A stretch of DNA of 64,000 nt from Anticarsia gemmatalis (lineage: Eukaryota > Arthropoda > Insecta > Lepidoptera > Erebidae): assembly GCF_050436995.1 (NCBI RefSeq), contig NC_134775.1, forward strand, positions 5,557,124 to 5,621,123, written 5' to 3'. Positions 1 to 10,521 of the stretch are shown here, piece after piece. The stretch's first letter is position 1, and each line of letters begins with the position of its first letter. The position numbers and the translations under genes were made by a program. A model generated the notes under the pieces. The model was not told where the DNA came from. It ran no database searches and worked only from the letters and a program-made list of their open reading frames with translations.

Positions 1-1714
1 GCATCTTCCCATCAGCTTGGAAAGACGCCCAAATCACACCTCTACCTAAAAAATGTAACCCTTCATCCTTCTCTGAATACCGGCCCATTTCTATCCTACC
101 TTTCCTGTCTAAAGTTCTTGAACGCCTCGTTCATGATCAGCTTAGTTCCTTTCTTTCCGAAAACCAACTCCTTAACCCACTCCAGTCTGGTTTCCGTCCC
201 GGTCACAGTACCACCACAACCCTGGTTCATATTACGGAAGACATTAGGTCAGCAATGGAAGGTGGTAATCTAACAGTGCTTGCATTGCTAGACTTTAGCA
301 ACGCTTTTAACACTGTTGACTTTGATGTACTTCTCGGGATACTATGCTCTCTTAACGTATCTCCAACAGCGGTTGACTGGTTTCGTAGTTACCTGTTTGG
401 GCGCCGGCAACGTATCAGCATCGATAACACGATCTCCGCATGGTGCCCGTCATATGCTGGCGTTCCGCAGGGCGGCGTTTTATCCCCTCTTCTCTTCGCA
501 GTTTTTATCAACTCAATTTCTAACTTCTTGACTTCCTCCTACCACCTCTACGCAGATGATCTACAGATTTACTCCCACGCTCCTCTAGATAGGTTGACGG
601 AAGCTGTTCAAACTATAAACACCGACATGATGCGAATTTGTGACTGGAGCAAGTCGTACGGGTTAAAGGTCAACCCGGATAAGACCCAGGTAATTGTTGT
701 TGGCAGTTCGAGAATGATCTCGAGAATCATCTGGTCACTGATACCCCCCGTGTCTTGTGACGGTATTGATATCCCATACAGTGACAAAGTCAAGAATTTG
801 GGTATCTTCATTGATAAGAAGATGTCGTGGGTTCCTCAAATCCAACACGTCAGTCGCAAAATATTCGCTTCGGCGGGGTCTTTGCGCAGACTGCGTAATT
901 TTCTTCCCATCACGACTAAAGTTGCGTTAGTACAATCCCTTCTTTTTCCCGTTCTTGATTATGCTGATGTCAGCTATCTTGATCTCACCGAGGACCAATT
1001 GAATAAACTTGAGCGACTTCAAAACTTCTTTATTAGATTCATATTTGGTTTACGCAAGTATGATCATATTTCTGAATACAGACATAAGCTCAAGTGGTTA
1101 CCCCTACGTTCACGCCGGAATGCTCACATTCTCTCTCTTTTGTACAATATATTGTTTAATCCCTTAGCGCCCCCATACCTTAAAGAACGTTTCGATTTCT
1201 TGCATGACACGCATTCAAGACTCCTGCGATCATCAGAAAATTTAAGATTGAAGATGCCAGTGCATTCCACAAAGTTTGTTGATAGATCGTTTTCTGTTAA
1301 AGCTGTACGATTGTGGAATGCACTACCATTGTCAATGCGACGTGCTCAATCCTTACCCATTTTTAAAAAACAAGTTAAGGAACACTACCTTTCGCTACAA
1401 AATTAATTATTTATTTTATGTATTTATTAAGTATGTATTTTAAATATATTATTTGTGTATCATTTATATATATGTATGTTTATATTACTCTTTTATATAC
1501 GTATATGTCAATATTTATATATTCACTATCTACACTCAATTGTACTGCCCTCCTTCATTCAACTGCTTTTATATCTCTCCATCCAATGGTTGCCTGGAAG
1601 AGATTGCCACTGTGCGATAAGGCCGCCAATTGTACTTTTATTTTAAGTTTATTTTAAGTTTGTTCGTGTTTCCTTTATGTACAATAAAGAGTTTTTCATT
1701 CATTCATTCATTCA
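1..1714 (+). mobile_element. Non-LTR retrotransposon (LINE), 3' part
   Basis: The left window edge lies inside the reverse transcriptase ORF of a LINE. After the ORF stop comes about 300 bases of AT-rich 3' UTR (1407-1695) with an AATAAA-type signal near 1683. The element ends in a short (ATTC)n tail at about 1696-1713. Microsatellite-like tails of this kind are usual in CR1/L2/Jockey-group LINEs. The bases just right of the tail belong to a different, minus-strand coding stretch, so the tail marks the insertion point. The 5' end lies outside the window. Confidence 0.85.
3..1406 (+). CDS. LINE ORF2 fragment, reverse transcriptase
   Basis: The frame is open from base 3 to the stop at 1404-1406 with no internal stop, so the visible part is about 467 codons and continues left of the window. 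It holds the RT fingers and palm: YRPISILP near 80, QSGFRPGHST near 185, the first catalytic Asp in LLDFSNAF near 285, GVPQGGVLSPLLF near 460 and the catalytic box YADD at 549-560. A LINE thumb/connection region follows (GIFIDKKMSW, later VRLWNALP). The intact frame suggests a fairly young copy. The enzyme copies its own RNA at a nicked target. Clade assignment (Jockey/CR1-like) is inference. Confidence 0.88.
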   Translation: MFPSAWKDAQITPLPKKCNPSSFSEYRPISILPFLSKVLERLVHDQLSSFLSENQLLNPLQSGFRPGHSTTTTLVHITEDIRSAMEGGNLTVLALLDFSNAFNTVDFDVLLGILCSLNVSPTAVDWFRSYLFGRRQRISIDNTISAWCPSYAGVPQGGVLSPLLFAVFINSISNFLTSSYHLYADDLQIYSHAPLDRLTEAVQTINTDMMRICDWSKSYGLKVNPDKTQVIVVGSSRMISRIIWSLIPPVSCDGIDIPYSDKVKNLGIFIDKKMSWVPQIQHVSRKIFASAGSLRRLRNFLPITTKVALVQSLLFPVLDYADVSYLDLTEDQLNKLERLQNFFIRFIFGLRKYDHISEYRHKLKWLPLRSRRNAHILSLLYNILFNPLAPPYLKERFDFLHDTHSRLLRSSENLRLKMPVHSTKFVDRSFSVKAVRLWNALPLSMRRAQSLPIFKKQVKEHYLSLQN

Positions 1715-1916
1715 AGCAGTTTTTAATAACTAAGTCTATTAACTTCTCGTCCTCGTTCGGTGAAAATGCCGCCATTTTGATGTGCTTCTCGCCTGCGTCG
1801 CGTGACGGCACTGCCTTCGATGCGACCGAGTCGCTGTCGCCACGCTGCTCTCTAGCCACGCCCACCGGTCGCGCGTCGCGGTCGCTAGATTTGTTTAGTA
1901 CTCCATATAAATCCAT
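1715..1916 (-). pseudogene. First-exon remnant resembling a MADF-domain protein
   Basis: Reading leftwards, an ATG in good context (AAAATGGCGG, ATG at 1775-1773) starts MAAFSPNEDEKLIDLVIKN and then runs directly into the (ATTC)n tail of the LINE. An in-frame upstream ATG at 1916 would add 47 residues. The motif EDEKLIDLV.KN resembles helix 1 of the MADF/Adf-1 DNA-binding domain; I recognise this from the family pattern only. The upstream DNA is CpG-rich and looks like an insect 5' UTR/promoter. Inference: a host (or Harbinger-associated) MADF gene cut by the LINE. The rest, if present, would lie left of the LINE outside the window. Confidence 0.4.
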
Positions 1917-2199
1917 ACTAAGCAGTGGGTCGCGCGACCCGGTCTCCGTCGCGGGTCGCGGTCGCGCGTCGCGGTCGCTAAGAACCGAATGCTACCTTAA
2001 CTTAGTATTTGGTATTTGTTCTATGTTAAAAATGAAAATGACATAATTATCCCGATCTCGGATAAAAGGTACATTCATACGATTTTAAATGATAGATATC
2101 TAATTATTACACGTACAAATACAGACAGAACGACAAAAAATCCTATTGATATTCTTTAACGCAGTAAAAAATCTCAAATAAACAATTTAACATGTATGC
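1917..2199. other. Non-repeat flank left of element A
   Basis: This stretch has repeated CGCGACC/GGTCGCG motifs at about 1925-1980, probably upstream of the MADF-like exon, then becomes AT-rich. The last bases include an ATG at 2192-2194 and the ATGC target-site copy at 2196-2199 of element A. No other gene is seen. Confidence 0.5.
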
Positions 2200-2406
2200 A
2201 GTTACCACGACGTAGCAACCCCTTTCTGCCGACGTTGCAGCCGTGCATCAACATACGCCATTCTAATATTGTTAACGCATCATTTTAATTGTTATTAATT
2301 ATAGTCGATTCCTAATTAGCCTTGTATCAGTTCTCGAACAATAAACATTGTATTTTTATAAAAAAATATTTTTCTAAATTAAATTACCGACCGCAATAAC
2401 TTAACT
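2200..2406 (+). repeat. 5' LTR of element A
   Basis: It aligns end to end with 10141-10349 with a few substitutions and small indels. It has AGTTA/TAACT ends and an AATAAA at about 2340, suitable as the polyadenylation signal. The ATGC target duplication lies just outside. Confidence 0.92.
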
Positions 2407-2416
2407 GGCGCAGTCG
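2406..2416 (+). other. Primer binding site of element A (tRNA-Ser type)
   Basis: TGGCGCAGTCG directly abuts the 5' LTR, sharing its final T. It is complementary to the 3' end expected of tRNA-Ser (CGACTGC + G + CCA), the primer type used by 17.6/297-like elements. Confidence 0.8.
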
Positions 2417-2877
2417 CTAGGATCGCGGCACGCTTATCTCGAATACATTTCTTTGGGAAAACTGTGACGGTTCTCAAATCGTACTCTCGCGATCCGTAAA
2501 GAACTTACGCGCGGTCGGGCACCTGGTAGCAGAGACTCTGGCGCTATAGAGGAGCTGCTGCTGTTGATAAGACTCCACAAGAGATGCAGAGAACGCTTTG
2601 GTAAGTACTCTCGTATTATTCAAGTGCTCCCTGCTCTATTTCCTGTGTTAATATTATTATAACATATTCTTACATTGTGTGTGTCTCTCTATAAGCTAGA
2701 ATTGCGCTAGGCATTCCATATAAGTAGTACCTAAGTTTATTATCTAAAGTTATAAAACGTATTTTTATAAATAGACATCAAATCGACGCATAGAGGCGCT
2801 CGAACGAAATCATTCAATACAGTGTAACCGTACCCGCATTGTTCTCGCGCTAGCCATTGTCTCGATTTAAAGTAAAA
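2417..2877 (+). other. Leader of element A with a possible splice donor
   Basis: No ORF is seen here. TTTGGTAAGTACT at 2597-2609 is a strong splice-donor match (GTAAGT at 2601). In errantivirus-like elements the env mRNA is spliced from a leader donor, so this could be the subgenomic donor. The sister element C has a comparable GGGTGAGTGC on its minus strand near 63940. Confidence 0.45.
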
Positions 2878-3912
2878 ATGTCTTTAAAGGATTGTGATAA
2901 TGGTCATTTTAAAATACTCACAGGCTTGATGCCTAAGTATGACGGCAATCCAAAATGATTGAATTATTATATTACAGAGGTAGAAAACATACTGTGCTTA
3001 CTGGATGAGGCAGATCGTGCACACCCGGCACTTATATGTCTAATTAAGAGTAGGTTAAGCGGGACAGCTATCGACGCGGTAGCGTATGATGAAAACCTAT
3101 GTAATTGGGAGTTAATCAAGTGTGCTTTGATACGACGTCTTAGGGAGCCGCGTAACGAAATCCAAGTGATTCAAGAATTGACGCGCACTAGGAAACATAG
3201 AAATGAGGACGCCGAAACATTCGGTTAACGGCTTAGAGATCTTTTAGAAACGCTGTACTCTGTAGGCGAGCACACTAACAAGGCATATTATGAAAAGATG
3301 GCAATAGAACAATATGTTAATCAGTTAGACTTCCAAATATCAATTAATGTTAAAATCCTTAGGCCGGAGACGCTTGAACTTGCGATAATAGCAGCTAGAC
3401 AGGAAGAAAGCAGGCTTGCATACAATAGAACTGTATTTAATAATCCATTCACATCTCAAGTTAAACCAAAGGAGTTACCTAAGATGAATAATAACAATAA
3501 CGTACCATTCCGTAATTTTGGTCAACCGAGGCCGCATCCAAACTTTAATAATCCGTCTACTAGCTTTTAGAACCCCTACGGTTCACAACAAGCTCCTAAA
3601 CAGTATCCACAATGGGTGCAACCGTGGCATAACAAACCTGGATCAGGTAATTTTAGGCCAAACGTCTCAAGGAATAATTCCGGTAATTTTAGAGGACAGC
3701 AGAACATCCCAAAACAACAGGTAAACCCTCCACAGCATGTATCAGATGTAACCATGCGAACTGCGACCAAACCTGCACCACCACACTTCGCAACCCAAGA
3801 GCTGTTCTACACACCGAGTCATCTCGACCGTACTATGACGAAGGTGAGTGCTATGATTATAATTACTCCAATGCAGATCACGCAGAAGCTGAGCCATGTA
3901 ACAACGACTTAG
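2878..3912 (+). pseudogene. gag: gag of element A, three premature stops
   Basis: The frame starting at ATG 2878 matches the Gag of element C (62656-63582) throughout, including GLMPKYDGNP, the capsid-like helical region and the Asn/Pro/Gln-rich C-terminal part ending PPQHVSDVTMR. Gag would form the capsid of the virus-like particle. In-frame stops occur at 2956-2958 (TGA), 3226-3228 (TAA) and 3568-3570 (TAG); otherwise the frame is continuous to 3910-3912. No CCHC knuckle is visible, as in element C. The product cannot be full length. Confidence 0.85.
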
Positions 3913-3964
3913 AGGTAAATGACAATCAGGGTTTTCCCTTGGAACCGGATCAAGACGACCAGAG

Positions 3965-4948
3965 CTAATAAAAATTAACTACCAATTTAAGGACCACTTA
4001 CCTTATATTGAGTTACCAGAATTCAACAATGGCAAGTTTCTCATAGATACAGGTGCTAGTCGATCCTCTATAGCATCTGATGTTATTTTTGGCACTGAGT
4101 TTGAAAATTGTATAGCAATAGAACCATTTCAAATAATTACAGCTCACGGTACATCCAGACACGATTAAGTAGTATACCTTCCGTTGCCATCAGCTTTTAA
4201 CTGTAACTTAACGCATAGATTTTTAATTTTATATGTTGATCCAAAATACAAAGGTCTCATAGGATGTGATCTACTAAAACTACTTAACTGTAGTATTGAT
4301 CTTAACAATAACATCTTGCATACATCTAATGCCGATATACCAATTAATTTTAGTTATCTCGTTCAAAAGATTAGAGTCGAACCCAACTGTGAAAAAATTA
4401 TTGCCGTTAAAACACATTACACAGACGGTCAATACTTACTGGTCTTACTGACTTTTACTGGTCAGATGGTTTAGTCTGACCTGCAGCAATCGTTAACGTT
4501 GCTAATGGTTCATTTAAAACACCTATTATAAATTTTAGTGACGAAAAAAATATAAACCTAATGAACCATTTATTACTTTAGAAACTTACCTAGAACCTGA
4601 AACAGAAAATACATATAAATTAAATAACATACAGACTAGTAATATAGATAAAGAACTATGTAATAATCTTAATAAAATACGTACCTCACATATGAATGAA
4701 AAAGAGAAGCGGAAAATCACTACATTGTGTTATCAGTACAGAGATTTATTTTATTCAGAGAATTTACCACTAACCTTCACACATGCCGTTAAACACGATC
4801 TTTGTCTTACAGATAATACTCCTATTTTTGTACGTAGTTACGTTACAGACAAGCCCAATAACAGCGTAATGAAATTCGTAAACAAGTAAATAAGCTTTTA
4901 GAACAGGGAATAATTAGAGAAAGCATATCTCCTTGGTCATGCCCCGTG
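3965..4948 (+). pseudogene. pol: Protease and N-terminal RT of element A
   Basis: The protease box LIDTGAS lies at about 4038-4060 in frame 2, one frame on from gag. The frame stops at 4166-4168 (TAA), resumes through YKGLIGCDLLK (a retropepsin flap/C-terminal motif) and stops again at 4472-4474. RT N-terminal sequence (CYQYRDLFYSE, LTDNTPIFVRSY) follows in another frame at 4692-4889 and reaches the conserved SPWSCPVH. There a foreign 1.56 kb segment interrupts it. Retropepsin cuts the polyprotein; RT makes the cDNA. Both are inactive here. Confidence 0.82.
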
Positions 4949-6508
4949 CATTTATTTATTTAAACTTAATATACAAAGAACAGTGGCAAGTTTTTACCTA
5001 AGTGTTATATGAAGCGTCTACAAATGGGACACGTGCAAAAGTTACTAATTAATTTAGCCCTTTTTTATGATGAAATTAACTTTTTCGGTAAAAGCCTAGC
5101 TTAAATTATTTACAAAATAAACTTTTACTTGAATACGTCCACATCCAGTGGACATAATCTTTTAGTCAGTATTACCACTTACAAAATGTTTCAAAATTAT
5201 TATTTTGTTTTTAAATATCAAAAAACGATTATTAAGTGAACGTTAAAAACAAATCACATAGGTTTTGCTAAAAAAAAATAACAAATATAATTGATAGGTG
5301 TTTTAGTTACATATTTTATTATTAATGTTGTGATTAATAGTCAGGTATTATTAGATGAAAGTGTAATGGCAGCACTAAAAAAAATTTTTTTTTCCTTCCG
5401 TTGTTTAGAGTGATGTTGATAATCAATTATTTTCACAATCGATTGATCGATTATGACAAATATATAATATGAAAAGAATAATCCATTTATAATAGCTTAT
5501 TATTTTAAGCAATTTTATTAGCATATTTGATTTGTTTGCAATAATAATATGTACTTAAATATATAAAATAGAACCTCAAATAGCATTCATCCACAAAAAC
5601 TTCCTTAATCAAAAATATTTTTAATAGTAAGTCGCAATATAACAGTAGTTTTTTTGGTTTTTAATCTTAATAATATCGTTTAAAAAATAATTAATTCGAT
5701 TATATTCTATAATCGATTATGACTTCAATTATTTCAATAATCGATTAATTGATAATTGATTATCAGCATCACTAGTTGTTTACTTTGTTGTGAACTTGTT
5801 AGTTAGCTTTGCTTGCTACTGGTGTTACGATTGCTTTCTTGGTTTATCTTCAGTTTTGACTCGCATTGCCCCCGGACTCAATTCTCTGCCCCTCACGACT
5901 ACTTGTGCTTTCTCATGGACTATCGACGTTAGTAAAGTAGGTATAGTACCTATCTATTTTTAACATTACTTACCATTTGTTTGCTGCATATACATCAGAT
6001 TTTTATACAAAATTGTAAAATAATGCATTGTCTTTGCTCTCACGTAATCTAAATCTGTTTTTTAGACATAAATAATGTAGAACAGCAATTTACATAAGTT
6101 TTTTTATGATATAACCTCAAAATATAAAATTGATCATATTTTTTTCTTGTGGCCCTCTCAAACCAAAAATCTTAATGATTCTGTTTAAGTTAAAGAAACT
6201 CTATAGTTTTAACATTTTTTCATTCATAGACGCTCCAAAACGATGTCAGGTAAAACTTTGTATGGAGACTTGCCATTGTTCTTTGTATAAAGGCGGACTT
6301 AATGCCAGGGGCATTTTTTGCCAGTCTACCTTAGGGTGATGCAGAGATTATTACGAAGGTGTTTAAAAGAGGAAGGAAAGTGAGTTAAGAAAGAGTGTAC
6401 AAATAAATAATAAGATAAATAAGCGATATGAGTGTAAATACATAAACATAAATAATATGTACATAAACATAATAAATATTACTTACGATATATAAAAAAT
6501 AAATATAC
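4949..6508. mobile_element. 1.56 kb insertion inside RT of element A
   Basis: RT coding sequence stops after SPWSCPVH and resumes at DATGKVKW near 6510, with about 5 codons missing. The insert is AT-rich with no credible ORF. Near its ends lie inverted repeats: ATACAAAGAACAGTGGCAAG at 4971-4990 and its near-complement at 6269-6288, continuing with shorter matches (TTTTACCT, AGCGTC). A right-hand segment (6289-6345, GCGGACTTAATGCC...) extends past the inverted repeat. It may be a TIR element inserted in an older repeat, or one composite repeat. The family is not recognised, and no clear target duplication was found. Confidence 0.6.
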
Positions 6509-7626
6509 GACGCTACTGGGAAAGTCAAATGGAGACTTGTAATAGATTATAGGCGGTTAAATGATCGTATAGTCGAAGATAAGTACCCTTTACATAACAT
6601 TTATGATATCCTGGATAGAGTAGGACGTGCACAATATTTTACCACCCTGGATTTGGCGAAATGCATGGCGTCGAAATGCACCCCAATGATATCGAGAAAA
6701 CAGCATTTACAACCGAAAGAGGACATTACGAGTTCCTCAGAATGCTTTTTGGCTTGAAAAATGCACCAAGTACTTTTCGACGCTTAATGGATCATATCTT
6801 AAGAGGAATAAATAACGTATACACATACTTAGATGACATTATTATTATATCTACCAGCCTCCACCAGCATATAGAAAGGCTCAAGCAAGTTTTCGATAGA
6901 TTTAGAACCCACAACTTAAAAATACAGCTAGATAAATCCGAATTCATTCAAAACATGTAAACTTTTTAGGTCACGAATTAACAGATGAAGAACTAAAACC
7001 TAACAAAGACAAAATCAAAGCCGTTCTTAATTTTCCTTTTCCAAATACTCCGAAATATATTAAATCATTCTTAGGTCTAGTTGGATACTACAGAAAGTTT
7101 ATCAGAGATTTTGCCAAACTTACTAAACCAATGACAGTATATCTTAAGAAAAATCATAAGGTAGTCCACTCTCCAGAGTTTATAGAAGCTTTCAATAAAT
7201 GTAAACAGATTTTGACTAATGCCCCGATACTGCAGTACCCTAACTTTGATGAACCATTTATTTTAACAACGGACGCTTCAGATATAGCTTTAGGCGCAGT
7301 TTTGTCTCAGGGTATCGTTGGTTCCGATAAGCCTGTTGCATTTGCATCCCGTACACTATCTGATACATCTGATGAATGATGATGAATCTCGTTACTCTAC
7401 CATAGAGAAAGAATTACTGGCAATAGTTTGGGCAATCAAGTACTTCAGGCCTTATCTTTACGGTAGAAGGTTCACTATATATACGGACCATAGGCCTCTT
7501 CAATGGTTAATGTCATTAAAAGACCCAAATTCAAAATTAACTCGTTGGCGTTTGAAACTTGCGGAATATGATTAAAATGTTGTATATAAAAAGGGCCTTC
7601 AGAACACGAACGCGAACGCCCTATCT
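6509..7626 (+). pseudogene. pol: RT palm to RNase H of element A
   Basis: The reading resumes with VKWRLVIDYRRLNDR and continues to LDLA. A small deletion (about 4 bases, removing part of the motif before EMHPND) then shifts the frame. The catalytic YLDD box lies at about 6826-6837. A further shift occurs at about 6955. RNase H follows: TTDASD at 7268-7285, then a frame change at 7370-7390 linked to a GATGAATGATGATGAAT duplication, then YSTIEKELLA and TDHRPLQWL, stopping at 7573-7575. It is homologous to 59289-61696 of element C. Confidence 0.85.
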
Positions 7627-7944
7627 TGCGTTAAAAATTTTGCTAAATTGTAAAAATATGCTGTAAACTTAGATGATAACGAGGATGATGAAATTATCAA
7701 TAGAATATTCGATAATGCACGACGGGAAGCTGAAAATCAAACGAGTGATAACCAAGATATCAATATTCCACCTGAAACTCCAAGTATCCCCGAATCTCAA
7801 GTAGGAACTGCATCAGATAGTATGAGCGTTGTGTCCCAACATCAGGACATGATATCTACCAATCACACGCAACCAGATATATTATAACTGATGTAATAGA
7901 CCGACAGCTTAAGCAATTTCATGTTAGGTCAACACCAGGTCCAC

Positions 7945-8072
7945 AAATAATTGCTTCCGGTCTGGTTGTGCTTTGTGTCCGTTGTTTGTATGTTTGTAAA
8001 AGTCCCCGCGACACAAGAGCAATTCTTAGTGCGGGAGTTGTCTTTTTAAAAAGAAAAAAAAAAAAAAAAAAA
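7945..8072 (+). mobile_element. Short poly(A)-tailed retroposed insert
   Basis: A 128 bp segment ending in a run of about 18 A (8054-8072) interrupts the spacer between RNase H and integrase. The flanks GGTCCAC (7938-7944) and GTTCCAC (8073-8079) look like a slightly mutated target duplication; the uninterrupted pol reading would run across it. It contains GTCCCCGCGACACAAGAGC and TGCGGGAGTTGTC. I recall similar sequence in moth genomes but cannot name it. Confidence 0.65.
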
Positions 8073-8150
8073 GTTCCACGTTCAGGGTAGATTATAGATC
8101 CACAAGCACAAGAACTGTAATTGAAGATGTTTTTATTCCAATCGATAATA

Positions 8151-8525
8151 ATTTAATAATGTCCTCCTAGCCGATATACGGCTACGGCGGTCAGTTTCAT
8201 TGAAACTGGCCATCTGTGCAGGACTTTGTTTATAGTGTCCAAGTGTGTGCACAATACACAGGTACACTCTCTATTCCATCACTCTCATAGTTTGGTGGGA
8301 CGGATAACCGACACGACCAGTGAGAGGTCAGGCGCAGGACCGACGGCTTTACGTGCTCTCCGAGGCACGGAGGTCTTCGACCTCAACTTCCTAACTCCGG
8401 GCAATCTTTGAGAAATTCCTAACAGAAAATCTCAGAAAATACTTTTTGGCCCGACCCAGGATTCGAACCCGAGACCTTTTGCACCGCAGTTGCATATACT
8501 ATCGACCGCGCCACAGAGGCAGTTA
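8151..8525 (-). mobile_element. tRNA-derived SINE, copy 1
   Basis: It is flanked by a perfect 13 bp duplication CCAATCGATAATA (8138-8150 and 8526-8538). Read on the minus strand, the head begins AACTGCCTCTGTGGCGCGG and holds an A-box-like TGGCGCGGTCGATAG and a B box GGTTCGAATCC (about 8459-8469), as in a tRNA gene read by RNA polymerase III. A body of about 280 bp ends in an AT-rich tail (ATTATTAAAT). It is nearly identical to 41738-42108. It lies in the pol spacer of element A, so it inserted after A. Confidence 0.9.
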
Positions 8526-8538
8526 CCAATCGATAATA

Positions 8539-9392
8539 CAGAGACTGAGATAATTCGATTTTTAAAAGAACACACCGTAACTGATAGAGTTTTCCATTGT
8601 TATTTCCATAGTGACGATTTATATTACGCATTTTTTAGAGTTTACACTACAATATTTAATAACCGTGGCCCAAAATTTATAAGATGTACTTCACGCGTTA
8701 CGTTAGTAGAAAATAGATCTGAGCAAAACGAAATTATTAAGAAGTATCACGAAGGCAAAACAATACATCATGGTATTCAGGAAACATACAAACAAATTCA
8801 CCGTAATTATCATTGGCAAAATATGTTACTCACAATACAAACTTACATCAATCAATGTGATATTTGTTTAAAGGCAAAGTATGAAAGAAACCCGTTAAAG
8901 CCATATTTAGCCCTTACTGATACACCTACAAAACCTATGGACCTATATTCAACAGGCGGAGCAACCTTTCTTACTATCATCGATAATTTCTCAAAATTTG
9001 CCGAAGCAGTCCCTTTAAGTGCAAGTAGTAGCGTACACATAGCAGAAGCACTAATTAAAGTATTTTCAGTATTAGGTCTACCATGTAAAATAACTACAGA
9101 CTCAGATAGTAAATTTGATAATGATGTTATAAAGGAGATGTGTGCACTACATAATATCAATATTCATTTCACAAGGCCCTATAATCCCAATTCGAATTCA
9201 CTAATTGAACGTTTTAATTCCACCATAGCAGAAATAATTCGTATACAACGTATGACCAACAAAGATGACCTGATACAGTCTATAATGACATATTCAGTCA
9301 TAGCGTACAATAATGCGATACACTCAGCTTCAGGTTACACACCCCATGAATTACTATTTGGTCACACAAATTCTCGAAACAATTCAACGTAG
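8539..9392 (+). pseudogene. pol: Integrase of element A
   Basis: This is one open frame ending at 9390-9392. It covers the tail of the spacer, the HHCC zinc-binding module (H.EGKTIHHG...C.IC at about 8750-8870), then the catalytic core with D in TTDSDSKFDND (about 9093-9125) and E in SLIERFN (about 9200-9220), ending in PHELLFGH. The region before MDLYSTGG lacks three residues present in element C (compare HLFMDLY at about 59570-59590). Integrase would join the cDNA to host DNA. The frame is fairly well kept, but it is cut off from the rest of pol by earlier stops. Confidence 0.87.
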
Positions 9393-9640
9393 GTGAAACA
9401 CTTATAGATACTACTTATATTTACTTATATATACTTACAGAAAATTACTAAAAAGACGATTGTATTGTAAATATAACCATAAATGATTAGTATTCATTCG
9501 TCTTTTTTGCAGCTAATGAAATTAAAATATAATAATTCTAAGTAATCAAATAATAAGTATCAGTTATTAATGTAATTATCTGTAAGTACCTACCTACTAG
9601 AGGAGAGCATACTAATTATTATCTCACTTGACGAAAATAT
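9393..9640. other. AT-rich stretch after integrase
   Basis: The sequence is low complexity and AT-rich with near-repeats of TTACTTATATATACTTAC and TAAGTACCTACCTACTAG. It may be a small MITE-type insert that separates the integrase end from the env-like remnant; no reliable terminal repeats or target duplication were found. Confidence 0.35.
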
Positions 9641-9673
9641 TTCAAATACAAACACCGGATCCGGTGGACCGGA

Positions 9674-10126
9674 TTGCAATCCCTATCCAAAACAGACTAC
9701 AGCCGAGCAGTCGGAGCCATCCTTATCTCGCTGACGGAAAATTGCAAGATCTATATTATGAATACAACTCTCATCTCGCACACCAGTACGATAGCCATCA
9801 TCGAATTCATCCCATTGCCCAAGCAACAATCAATACCAGAAGAAACAGTACAGTATGAACTACAATTGAAGGAGATATCCCTGGACAACATCCATCAACT
9901 TATCAACAGAGCAAACGACATATCTTCAAGTAATGATGAGGAATGGCCATTGATAGCTGCAACACCAAGCTGGACAACGTTGCTGCTTTACACTCGATTG
10001 ATAGCGGCGGCGTTATGGAAGCTGTATAAATGGAAAGCCGCAGCGGACCCGCAAGCCACGAACATCAAGTCGACAAAGGACTTGGAAGGTAGCGAGGACG
10101 CTACAGGAAGCAGTTCCTGCTTCCGT
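9674..10126 (+). pseudogene. Env-like C-terminal remnant of element A
   Basis: An open frame precedes the polypurine tract, exactly where errantiviruses carry the end of env. It encodes a polar stretch (ELQLKEISLDNIHQLI) and then a hydrophobic run TTLLLYTRLIAAALW followed by KLYKWK, consistent with the C-terminal membrane anchor and short cytoplasmic tail of an envelope protein. The rest of env (surface part, furin-type site, fusion region) is absent from element A. Assignment rests on position and hydrophobicity, not on a clear domain match. The true reading end is uncertain because the frame runs into the LTR. Confidence 0.45.
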
Positions 10127-10129
10127 CTT

Positions 10130-10140
10130 AAGGAGGGAGG
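10130..10140 (+). other. Polypurine tract of element A
   Basis: AAGGAGGGAGG lies immediately upstream of the 3' LTR and would prime plus-strand synthesis. Confidence 0.8.
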
Positions 10141-10349
10141 AGTTACCACGGCGTAGCAACCCCTTTCTGCCGACGTTGCAGCCGTGCATCAACATACGCC
10201 ATTCTAATATTGTTATCGCATCATTTTAATTGTTATTAATTATAGTCGGTATTCCTAATTAGTCTTATATCAGTTCTCGAACAATAAACATTGTATTTTT
10301 ATAAATAAATATTTTTTTAAATTAAATTGCCGACCGCAATAACTTAACT
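10141..10349 (+). repeat. 3' LTR of element A
   Basis: It is the partner of 2200-2406, 209 versus 207 bp, with AGTTA/TAACT ends and ATGC directly after it at 10350-10353. Only about ten differences separate the two LTRs by eye, although the coding part is badly mutated. Confidence 0.92.
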
Positions 10350-10521
10350 ATGCTGAAGTATTAATTTCAGTCGCAAACTCAAGAGGAACATTATTAAAGA
10401 AATGGTATCGGCGCTTTGTTCCATTTGATCTTGCAAAATTCTATTCGATATTTACACGCTCATTCAAACTTCATACAAGCGCGGTGCGACTCCTTTGCCG
10501 AAAATTAGATGGCCGTACTGA
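10350..10521 (+). other. Host flank between elements A and B, part of a short open frame
   Basis: If the two LTR elements and one target copy each are ignored, an open frame of about 60 codons starts at ATG 2192-2194, passes through this segment (KKWYRRFVPFDLAKFYSIF in its middle) and stops at TGA 16713-16715 just beyond element B. Both elements would then have landed in one small ORF. A TTTCAG just inside could instead be a splice acceptor. No family is recognised and an ORF of this length can occur by chance. Confidence 0.3.

Larger units (their letters stand above)
2200..10349 (+). mobile_element. Element A: errantivirus-like Ty3/Gypsy LTR retrotransposon, degenerate
   Basis: Two near-identical LTRs (2200-2406 and 10141-10349) begin AGTTA and end TAACT, and a 4 bp duplication ATGC flanks the pair (2196-2199, 10350-10353). 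AGTTA...TAACT ends, a 4 bp duplication and a tRNA-Ser-type primer site match my knowledge of the 17.6/297 group. Order inside: leader, gag, protease, RT, RNase H, integrase and a short env-like remnant. Gag and pol carry several stops and frameshifts, and four stretches look inserted (4949-6508, 7945-8072, 8151-8525, and part of 9393-9640). A sister copy in opposite orientation lies at 59217-64000. Confidence 0.9.

Noticed and set aside
4981..6280. hAT transposon call for the insert in element A
   Set aside because: CAGTGGCAAG resembles a hAT end, but there is no 8 bp direct duplication and the similarity extends outside the supposed ends.
8459..8520. tRNA gene call on the minus strand
   Set aside because: A and B boxes are present, but the segment is the head of a SINE with tail and target duplication, and no complete cloverleaf or anticodon arm is evident.
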